Made by a program: the position numbers and the translations under genes
The notes under the pieces: generated by a model
The model's database searches: none
Seen by the model: only the letters and a program-made list of their open reading frames with translations
What the model was told of the DNA's origin: nothing
Shown here: positions 9,240 through 16,343 of the stretch, piece by piece
Numbering within the stretch: position 1 is the first letter of the stretch
Layout of the letters: each line of letters opens with the position of its first letter
NCBI GenBank assembly: GCA_018398765.1
Contig: JAHBMJ010002736.1
Coordinates: 1 to 16,343, forward strand
Length of the DNA: 16,343 nucleotides
Source: Chromera velia
Taxonomy: Eukaryota > Sar > Chromeraceae
Direction: 5' to 3'

Positions 9240-12200
9240 ATGTGGAGAAGAATTGAACAGCTGCGTGATCTGGCAGATGCTTTGTTTACTCTTGCTCCAA
9301 GGATCTGGAGAGAGAGGGATCCGTTATCGCTAACATTCTTATATTTAGGTGCAATTCGTTCTTTGCTGTTGCAGTTATTACATAAACGTGTGCGTTTGAC
9401 TTGTCTTGTATGCCGTAACGATGCGCGTAAGTGTAGTTGTAAGCTAAATGTCGAATTGCCTCTGTCTTGATTTACAGGTGAAGGGGGTGTTAAGATTGTA
9501 CTGCAACGCCGTGGGTGTGATGAGAGCCAGAGTGGTGCTTCAGGTGCGTCTCTCTGGAGGTCTCATCATGTTCAACGGCTGTTGTTTGATGCTGCTGATT
9601 CATTGTTTGTTGAGTGGTGTGAGCGGTGGTTAGAATTCGCTCCTACAAGATTTGCATTTTACCTCAAATCTGTTCATGATCGATTGCAAGCGTATGGAGT
9701 GCCCGTCTGCGCGTGTTCGAATAGTAGAAATGTATTGTATATGATGTTTTCTCCTTTCTTTCATCGTGGTCCTTATATTGGATGTACTTCTCAATTTGTA
9801 TCTCAAAGGTTAAAAGGGCATGTGAATGCAGCATTTTCTTTAACTTGTCGGGGTGGGCAACAAGCAATGCATGCTTCTTATCTGTATATCGCTTTTTCAT
9901 TTGACTCTTTGCATTTATGGACGTTGATGCCAGTGTGCCATGTAGCTGACACAAATGGATAGACTTCCAGAAAGCTCTTGCTGGTAACAGAAGCCTTGGC
10001 AATCTTGCAGCTGCAGCCTTCTCTGAATATGAAAGGAAATCCTTATTGTTCCATTGGTGACAAATCAATGATTCATGTACCTATGCAGGGCGAACACTCG
10101 CCGTCGCAGCCCTCGAGAAAGGGCAGGCGGGGGCAAGATGCTTCGTTCAAGGCTGCGTTGCCGAGATCATTGTGTCTTCTCTCCTTACGAGAGATGATCA
10201 TCAAAATTCTGTAGGGAGGGTGGAAGAAAGAGGATTTTATCAGAAGAGCAAATGCAATTGGGGCTGTGGGTGGGGCTGGGTCGTTGGCTTATCATCTGTG
10301 GCTTCGATCTTTTCTGGGAAGGAGAAGAAGATCGAAATAGCAATTGGGGTGGTTGCCAGTTGAGAAAGAAGATTTAATTGCAGTTGTCAGGCAAGAGTTG
10401 CAGTACGCAGATGTGGAGTTCTTTCAAGGACTGTTTGTATTAAATATCAAACGCTTGTGTTTATTGAGGGAATGGAAGTTATCTGATGTCCTTTTATCTA
10501 TTTCTGTTTTTGATTTTCGTATCCCAAACGTCTCTCTTCCTCTTATCCTCAAGGTAGTTCATGGATGCTTGTCCAGTCTTTTCTTTTCTTTTTCTTTTTC
10601 TCTTTCTACGTCTCTTTGAATTCGTCTACGCTCAGCTGAAGCCCCAAACTTGCTTAAATTACTGAAAAATGAGAAGGAGGCTTCGTTGAGCTTGAACGAT
10701 AGGGATACAGATTTCAATGCAACACAGATGAATGAATGCAATTGCGAAAGGTTGATTCATGAATTCAATCTAGAGCAATGTGAAGGGCACGTATGTGTAC
10801 TCTTGTCTACATCTCCTTCACTGAGTGATGCTCTGTCTCTCCCTCTTTTCTGGAACTGCAAAACTCCTTTTCTCAGTAAGGCATCTGATTTATTGAGAGC
10901 ATGCGAAAAAGAAGGAAGAAGGATGATTGCTCGGTTACCAAACAGTGAGCCGCATCTAACAGAAGAAAGAAATATAAAGTTCAAAAGACACTTACAGGAA
11001 TGGAAAGAAACCTTTAAGTCAACGATAGACTCAACCCAAGCAAGAAAAGGCCTATTTCCATCGCCCATTTTTCCGCCTTTGGCCTTTTTGATGCGCCGTG
11101 TAAGAAAGTCTTTGTCAATTGTGTTGGTTGATCGCTCCAAGGGCGATTTGGCTTTTATATGCTCGAGGGCTTATAAGCATTTTGGGGTTTTTGAGCTCTT
11201 TCCTGCCTCTAAAGCATTTGAGCATTTGATGGAGGAACAAGTGAAAGAAAAGACAAGTCGATGGTTTCGGCCTGCTTGGCCGAAGGTGCTGCAGGAGGCA
11301 GCTGAAGTCTTCCCTCCTAGAAGTAAAGCATCTCACCAGTGGGGGCTTGGGGTAGCTCTTCCGAAAAGAAAATCTTGGAACGAGGAAGAAAAGCCTCCAA
11401 ATGGTTGGGGAGAAATGAAATTTCGTCCTTTATCTTCGTATTTTCATCATACTTGGAGAAAGCCTCTTTCTGTTGTTTGTTGGGCTCTGAATTTTTTGAC
11501 ATCTTCCATGTCTCCTCATGTCACATTGACAACACCTGATCAATTCACCACTGCAGTAGATAGATTGAATTCAGGAGAGTCAGATTTGACATGCGAACAA
11601 TTTTCTTTGTGTAATCTACAAGGCCCAGCTTATGGAGCAAAACTGTTTGTGAGAATAGAAGATATTAAAGAGTTCTTCCCTTCATGCCCGCATGAAGAAG
11701 TACTTCAGGAAGTGAATAAACGCATCCATGAAGTACACAAGGAAAAGAGAGCAAGGTTTGTATGTTTTTTGAGAGGATTGGTTGAGAGAGTTTTTCATCG
11801 GCAAATTAGACCTAGAGGTGGTCGATTTTTGGCATCATCTGTATATGTGCGTCCCGTCCCGTTCTTTTTATCACATTGCAATTATTTTCATGCTGATGCT
11901 CTTCCTTTATGATGGATGCCTAAGTTCTTGAAACTTGATTTTGAGACTTGTTGCATTAGAGTGGGTAAATGGTTTCTTCATCAGAAAGAAGGGTGGCCAT
12001 AGAGGGCATCAGTGTCTCCAGGGCTAGCTCCAGGGGGGACGCAGTTTTATGCTGCCCGTAAAGAGAGGCAATGGGCTCAGCATAGGGGTATGGATTCTTT
12101 TAGAACTGATGTATAGCTAATAGCTCATTAGATTGATGATCGTCTGATTGTGTTTCGGCATTAAGAGCAGCTTTCAGTTAGCCAATCTCCTTTTCTTTCT

Positions 12201-12584
12201 GCTTTCTTTAATCCACAATTTTATGCTCCTATGTATAAGCTTGTGCAGCAAGAAAAGAATGACTTCTTGCAGTTTTATTTGTCGGTGTGTTCAGTTACTG
12301 CAAGACTGTTTTGTATGCCTAAGAAGTCAGTAGCTCCTTTACCTTGCTATATGCATACAGCTGCTGCTCATCCAAATTTCTTGAAAAAGAGGATTTTGAA
12401 AGGTCATTTCATGTGCGCGATGTTGTATTGTATCGGTCTCCCATCCATGTTGATTACTGTAATGCATGATTTAATTAATGAGTTGTGCCGTTTTGGGTAC
12501 CCACGAGAGTTGTGTGTACATACAGCAAGGGATGTATATTACATATTGTTTTGTTTGCCGTTGCCGGGCTGTTTATTAGATTGA
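9240..12584 (+). CDS. PLE ORF2: GIY-YIG endonuclease + reverse transcriptase, seven in-frame TAR codons, three candidate introns
   Basis: This is the retrotransposition enzyme: the GIY-YIG domain would nick target DNA and the RT would prime from it. From ATG 9240 to TGA 12582-12584, with three introns removed and TAR read as Gln, it would be about 1030 residues. A Cys-rich stretch (CLVC near 9402, VCACS near 9705) precedes GIY-YIG: LYMMF near 9735, YIGCTSQFVSQRLKGH from 9774, a Glu at 9990 (LLVTEALAI) and PSLN near 10020. The PLE-type block VDRSKGDLAFICSRAY is near 11127, FRPLSSYFHH near 11420, motif A EDIKEFFPS with Asp at 11661, a GLAPGG motif near 12027, and the catalytic IDD at 12132-12140. 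TAR codons are TAG 9960, 10212, 10338, 12000, 12114 and 12129, and TAA 12162. TGA in this frame occurs only at 9468, 10617 and 11910, each inside a candidate intron. No indel breaks the frame. The order GIY-YIG before RT is unlike classic Penelope. The TAG at 12129 stands where an aromatic residue is usual. Confidence 0.75.
9427..9477 (+). other. Candidate 51-nt intron in ORF2
   Basis: The donor GTAAGT (9427-9432) and acceptor TTTACAG (ends 9477) are both near consensus. Length 51 is a multiple of three. Removal keeps the frame and takes out TGA 9468. Confidence 0.65.
10519..10635 (+). other. Candidate 117-nt intron in ORF2
   Basis: A strong C/T tract (10574-10620) leads to the acceptor CTCAG (ends 10635). 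The donor is less certain: GTATCC at 10519 keeps the frame (117 nt) and removes TGA 10617, while GTAGTT at 10554 would break it. Confidence 0.5.
11841..11924 (+). other. Candidate 84-nt intron in ORF2
   Basis: The donor is GTATATGT at 11841 and the acceptor is CCTAAG ending at 11924. Length 84 is a multiple of three. Removal takes out TGA 11910 and joins LASS to FLKLDFE within the RT palm. The acceptor is ordinary; the case rests on frame and stop removal. Confidence 0.45.
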
Positions 12585-12643
12585 TTAGAGGAGTGTGAAA
12601 GCGTAGGCAGTATGCTCCATATGTGCGTGTGTGTGTTTGTGTG

Positions 12644-12685
12644 CTGTTGGTGTTGCCGGGCCGTGAGGCCCGGTAACGTTAACAG
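12644..12685 (+). ncRNA. Structured RNA element: 19-bp hairpin with GUGA tetraloop in the PLE 3' region
   Basis: Bases 12644-12662 pair with 12667-12685 with no bulge. Fifteen pairs are Watson-Crick and four are G-U type, closed by GTGA at 12663-12666, a GNRA tetraloop. The G-U pairs suggest selection on RNA rather than a DNA palindrome. A second, imperfect hairpin with GCAA in its loop follows at about 12703-12736. The position, 60 bp after the ORF2 stop and before the right direct repeat, suits recognition of the template RNA by the RT, which is inference. Confidence 0.6.
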
Positions 12686-12718
12686 CTCTTCGTTCTCTTC
12701 GTGCTTGTTGGCATGCGC
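12673..12718 (-). repeat. 46-bp inverted repeat, right copy
   Basis: It is the reverse complement of 7188-7233 with about four differences. It overlaps the 3' arm of the GTGA-capped hairpin. Confidence 0.8.
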
Positions 12719-12756
12719 AAGCACATGCCTCCAAGCACTTCGTTTACTTCGAGCCA

Positions 12757-13085
12757 TTGGCATTACATTTGATTTGGTGTGTATGTGGGTGCGTGTTGGT
12801 GTTGCATTATGTTGTATGCATGCTAGTGTTGCTTTTTAAGGCCTCTTGCATGATGCATAGCAAGAATAATCTGCGCACGTGCATGTTTGACCATAAAATT
12901 CAATCAAAAGCATACGTGCGTGGTTACATTGGATCAAATAACTGTGGCTAGCCGGATGGCTTTCTTTTGAAGCATCCTTGCTTGTCAGTCACAACAAACC
13001 GAGACCTTAAAAAGAAAGTCGGCGCAGTGAAGACTACTGACTAGATTGTCCATCTAGCCTATAGCTTACCTTACAAGCTAGTTTG
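12757..13085 (+). repeat. Right direct repeat (pseudo-LTR) of the PLE
   Basis: Second copy of 7224-7541, in the same orientation, with an extra 11 bp near 12944-12954. Sequence similarity stops right after CTAGTTTG at 13085. Confidence 0.85.
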
Positions 13086-13220
13086 AACAATGCTTGTGCG
13101 GGTAGCCTATTCTGCCTGGATTGACATGGAGGTTGGTCACAGCCTGATTTCTGTTTTAAATTTGTTTCTATTATATGTGTTTTGTTACATCATTTTTTGT
13201 ATTTTTTGAATGAATTGCAG

Positions 13221-13416
13221 AAAGAAGAGGAAGAGACTCTCATCACATAGATTGATCACTGAGGACCGCAATGGAGAGCCTCTTTCTATGATGAAGAAGG
13301 CTTCTGGAGTTGTGACCTCTCTCTTCTCTGGGCTTACGTACTCGGTGCATATTTCCGATGCCTAGTCCGATGCTGGAGGCCAATAACAGAGTGTGGTGGG
13401 GTTGCAGTGTGTGTGA
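13221..13416 (+). CDS. Probable terminal exon, unrecognised, with TAG and TAA in frame and a TGA stop
   Basis: A T-rich tract (13150-13215) ending in TTGCAG at 13220 is a good acceptor. The frame beginning at 13222 reads 64 residues to TGA 13414-13416. It starts with a basic KKRKR, which resembles a nuclear localisation signal, and crosses TAG 13363 and TAA 13384; the TAA stands between CAA and CAG, so the string would read GGQQQ. The upstream exon is not identified. The exon is short and has no known domain. A minus-strand ORF overlaps it (13243-13461) and cannot be fully excluded. Confidence 0.4.
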
Positions 13417-14230
13417 AAGAACAAGCTGCACCACAAGCCACTCGGGGGGTTGGAAGGCCACAAGGAGCTGCTAGCTATGCAGAATGCATCCAAACACACA
13501 GATTTTGCCTAGGATTTTGCTTTGGCTTGCAGTCCGAGAGCACTATGTGTCTACATCCTCTGGCTAGAAAGGTTGCAGGGAGAAGAAGAAATTTTGCTGG
13601 CATGCATAGACCTCCTAATAAAGAATTCACATGTCTAAAAGCAATTCAGTTCTAAGTATGTTTTATAACTTAAAATCATGTTTTGTTTATTTTTAGGCTG
13701 TTTTGCATACAAACTCTATTTATTATTGAGAATTCCCATATGCATTACCGGCGTGGCGCGCGAGATCAAAGTTTGTGTCCCATCTAGTCTTGTTTGGTCT
13801 ACTGGCTCCCTTCCGTCCCGTACGGTCTAACGCAATATATTGCTGCTAGATGAGACAATAAGTTCAGTCAGTCAGCACTTCAGTCCGGTACCTACAGGAG
13901 GGTAAGTCTGACAGTCCACCATTCCTACTCCTGGTACTCCTGAATGTTTCTTTCCGATCCAGGTCTCTTTCATTTATTTTTCTGCATGCATGTGAAGAAT
14001 TACTTTTTAAGCTCAATTGCACGTTTTGCATTTTGCTCTCAGTCGCTCGCATTCGCACACGGTCACGCACTTCCTGACCAGGTCTGACTTTACTGTGCAC
14101 GGCGGCGGGATATTCCAAGATCGGCGCCGCAAGGGCCGAACTTCGGACATTCCCCCTATCCCGTCGACTCGCGTTAAATTTCTTTTTTCTTCCAGACTGT
14201 CTCTCAATCAATCGATCAGGATTTTACTTC
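13417..14230. other. No gene seen
   Basis: Mixed-composition sequence with several short overlapping open stretches on both strands, none with a recognisable domain. Probably the 3' flank of the exon ending at 13416 plus intergenic DNA. Confidence 0.5.
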
Positions 14231-14530
14231 TGTCAGTCAGTGGTTCGGTCGGTTGGTCAGTCAGTTGGTTATTCAACTTGCTTGCTTACTTAGTCTAGTC
14301 AGTCAATCCTTCAGTTAGTCAATTCTTTAGTCAGTCATTCAGTCACTCGGTCAGTCAGTCAGTCAGTCAGTCAGTCCGTCCTTCAATCCTTCACTCTGTC
14401 AGTCGTTTTTGGTCCTACACTCACTTCATTCCTTCACTCACTTCATTCTTTCACTCTGTCAGTCCTTCAATTGGTTTACTTCCTTCTATTCTTTCCTTCA
14501 TATGGTTAGTCAATCAGTCGTTCAGTCTGT
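14231..14530 (+). repeat. Degenerate CAGT/TCAG tetranucleotide array
   Basis: Repeated GTCAGTCA-type units spread over about 300 bp, with a pure core of roughly six and a half TCAG units at 14351-14376. Flanking copies are diluted by TTCA, CTCA and TTGG variants. The open frames across it are a product of the repeat. Confidence 0.8.
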
Positions 14531-15509
14531 TGATCCTCTTTTTTTCTTTCTTATCTCTTCAAGCTTCCTTTCAAGACTTCTACTTTCCGAGTGGGCCCCC
14601 TCTTCCAGTTTTGTTTTATCTATTTGCTTGATTTTCTCTTGGCATATCTTTCGTTCTCAGGCTTGTGCCTTTAAAAGTTGACTTTTGCCCTCAAGTCGGA
14701 CTTTTATCTTAACTCATTCGAAAAAGCCTAAATTCTAGCATAAATTTGGAATTTTCCACCTAATACCCTATAATTGAGAATGAAAGAGATGATCATACAT
14801 TATTTATTCATCAACTAATTATTTATAAAAAATATATAATATGACTATATCAGTTATATACAATGTGGTACATTTTATAGAAACTAATACACTGTTATAC
14901 AATTTTGAATTCCTTTGAAATCTAGTTTATCTGGACTGAGTGGTTTACGGTGGTTTAAACCAATCAAAAGTGAATTATAAACATTTTTTTTACAAAATAT
15001 TTAATAGTCTATTAATTAGTAATAAAAAACTAGAAAACTGCTTTATCAGATGATTAGTGATTAGTGATTAGTGGTGCCCTAGAACACTATAATCCAACTC
15101 AGATCCATGCTTTAAGTGCTGAACAAATTAAATTTTTAAATTATTTTTTATAAATGCATGTCACTAATTTTTTAAAAAAGAAGCCGGCCTGGGATTTAAC
15201 TTTCAAACAGCTTACGCACACCCAGCTCTATAGCGCACGCGTGTCGAACCCAGTAGCTGATACAAGTGTTTCAAAGTTAAATGTTTCGGCACAGTTTAGC
15301 TGTCATTTACATGTATGTGCATGGAAACACGTGAACTTCAAGCAAAAATGATACCCCAGGCTGGGGGTTGCATCTAAAGCGAATCCCATTGGCGCAGGTC
15401 GTTGCTTATCGATCTACAACTTTCAAATCAGGAAGGAATGTAGCTCCATACATACCATCATACAAGATTCATGCGGTTTAAACTAATGGTATAGCGATTG
15501 GAAAGGAAA
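14531..15509. other. AT-rich intergenic stretch
   Basis: No gene is visible. The part at 14700-15170 is very AT-rich and includes three tandem copies of TGATTAG at 15051-15071. The part at 15180-15500 is more balanced but holds no convincing ORF or RNA gene. Confidence 0.6.
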
Positions 15510-16017
15510 GAGTAATTCATATGGCAATAGAGAGAAAAGAAAGGTGCATGATTTCAGCGAAGGATTTCCTTCAATGAGAAGTCAAAAAGAGAAGAAAGAG
15601 ACAGAAAAAAGACTCCAAGAGAGAAGAAAAAAAGAAGGGGGGAGGAGAGCAGGTAAAAAGAGCTTGGCTAGGGAGCTTTGGGGATACAGAAAGAGGAGGG
15701 GATAGTCACTATAGGGAGGAGAGAAGCGAGTCCAAAGAGGAAGTCGCAGTCAAGAGTCTGCATGACGGGATTGAGAGAAGGAAAAACGGAGCAAACGTAC
15801 ACAGGATTGAGACAATTTAAAGGAGAGATAAATGGAGAAAAACAAAAGAGAAAGCGAAGATGAAATAGGGAGGAAGGGGAAATACCGGGAGGAGGCGGAA
15901 AAGGAGGTGCCGAGAGGACTCCGAGTCGATGTCAGAGCAGAGACGGAGGGACAGATAGAGAGAGATATAAGGAGAGAAGGGGAGGGAAGGAGAGGAGAAA
16001 GAAGTCAAACAGACAAT
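15510..16017 (+). repeat. Polypurine (GA-rich) tract of about 500 bp
   Basis: The plus strand is dominated by A and G, with short GAGA, AGAAA and GGAGG blocks. Open frames on both strands here come from the biased composition (Lys/Glu/Arg-rich on plus, Ser/Leu/Phe-rich on minus). Confidence 0.8.
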
Positions 16018-16059
16018 GATGTATACACATAACCAAACATACTTGCGTCAGCTTATGCA

Positions 16060-16171
16060 CACCGGCGTACATCGACACAGACACAGACACATACGGACAC
16101 GTACGGTCACGGATGCATACATCCACACCCACACATACACACACACACATACACACACACACACACACACA
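16060..16171 (+). repeat. CA microsatellite
   Basis: CACA-rich sequence becomes a nearly pure (CA)n at about 16130-16171, broken by two TA steps. Confidence 0.9.
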
Positions 16172-16290
16172 CAGAGAGAGAAAGAGAGAGAGAGAGCACG
16201 TGACAGAAAGAGTGAATGAAGAACTCATAGAAAAAGGCACGAGGAGAGAAAAGAGGGAGAGAGGGAGAGAGAGAGAGACAGAAAGAGAGA

Positions 16291-16292
<2 letters not shown>
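16172..16292 (+). repeat. GA microsatellite and purine-rich sequence
   Basis: (GA)n blocks at 16172-16196 and 16253-16292 are separated by purine-rich, less regular sequence. Confidence 0.85.

Positions 16293-16340
<48 letters not shown>
16293..16340 (+). repeat. G48 homopolymer
   Basis: Forty-eight consecutive G, followed by AGA at the window end. It continues a GA tract, so it may be a real expansion, but sequencing and assembly artefacts often give long G runs at contig ends. Confidence 0.85.
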
Positions 16341-16341
<1 letters not shown>

Positions 16342-16343
16342 GA

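Larger units (their letters stand above)
7188..13085 (+). mobile_element. Penelope-like retroelement with N-terminal GIY-YIG (Chlamys/Naiad-type order), flanked by direct repeats
   Basis: A region of about 5.2 kb is bounded by direct repeats at 7224-7541 and 12757-13085 and encodes ORF1 and a GIY-YIG + reverse transcriptase ORF2. PLEs are retroelements whose RT is related to telomerase, that usually carry a GIY-YIG endonuclease, are often flanked by pseudo-LTR direct repeats, and can keep introns. The classic order is RT then GIY-YIG; here GIY-YIG comes first, as in the permuted Chlamys/Naiad clade described from the green lineage, protists and invertebrates. The exact outer ends and a target-site duplication could not be fixed by eye. 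Confidence 0.75.

Noticed and set aside
9402-9450. Cys-rich string CLVC...KCSC as a complete zinc finger
   Set aside because: The second Cys pair lies inside the well-supported 51-nt intron, so the motif as read from DNA is probably not in the protein.
13243-13461. Minus-strand ORF of 72 codons
   Set aside because: Overlaps the exon with a strong acceptor on the plus strand; no domain or start context supports it, though it cannot be excluded.
15230-15260. TTCGA-type B-box on the minus strand, possible tRNA or SINE
   Set aside because: No cloverleaf and no matching A-box at the right distance.
15678-16240. Several ORFs of 60 to 100 codons on both strands
   Set aside because: They follow from polypurine and CA/GA repeats and have no real protein character.

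Overview
This window reads as nuclear DNA of a eukaryotic alga or protist. It has GT-AG introns with pyrimidine-rich acceptors, a Ty3/gypsy chromovirus, a Penelope-like retroelement (PLE), long low-complexity tracts, and few host genes.

The main observation concerns the genetic code. In every stretch that looks coding, on both strands and in unrelated genes, the frame is interrupted by TAA or TAG (28 counted), while the next TGA falls where the protein plausibly ends. Many of these TAR codons sit beside or at expected glutamines. This is what a code with UAA/UAG = Gln and UGA as the only stop would look like (ciliates, some diplomonads and oxymonads, and ulvophycean green algae such as Dasycladales, Cladophorales and Trentepohliales). 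A PLE with an N-terminal GIY-YIG domain, a type reported from the green lineage and protists, makes an ulvophyte a reasonable first guess, but this is inference. The alternative is decay by C-to-T change at CAA/CAG in old elements. I prefer reassignment because a spliced, non-transposon gene shows the same pattern, and because I see no exonic TGA once plausible introns are removed.

Layout. 1-626 (minus): exon of an unrecognised gene running off the left edge. 700-915: cluster of GTTCGAAC/GAACATGTTC/GGATCC-type motifs. 920-3967 (plus): 5'-truncated chromovirus pol (RT, RNase H, integrase, GPY/F-like module, chromodomain), then a 3' tail with AATAAA and A18 at 4274-4315. 4316-5084: AT-rich, with short tandem repeats. 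5085-5974 (minus): two-exon unrecognised gene with seven in-frame TAR codons. 6674-7207 (plus): unrecognised gene with one TAG. 7188-13085: PLE bounded by about 320-bp direct repeats, holding an upstream ORF1 (7713-9005) and a GIY-YIG + RT ORF2 (9240-12584) with three candidate introns, plus a long GNRA-capped hairpin after ORF2. 13221-13416: probable terminal exon. 13417-16343: no convincing gene; a CAGT-rich array, AT-rich DNA, a polypurine tract, CA and GA microsatellites and a G48 run.

The two retroelements show no sign of working together. ORF1 and ORF2 lie inside the same direct repeats and are probably one element, though their base composition differs. The chromovirus copy carries changes in its RT, zinc-finger and integrase key residues and is probably inactive.
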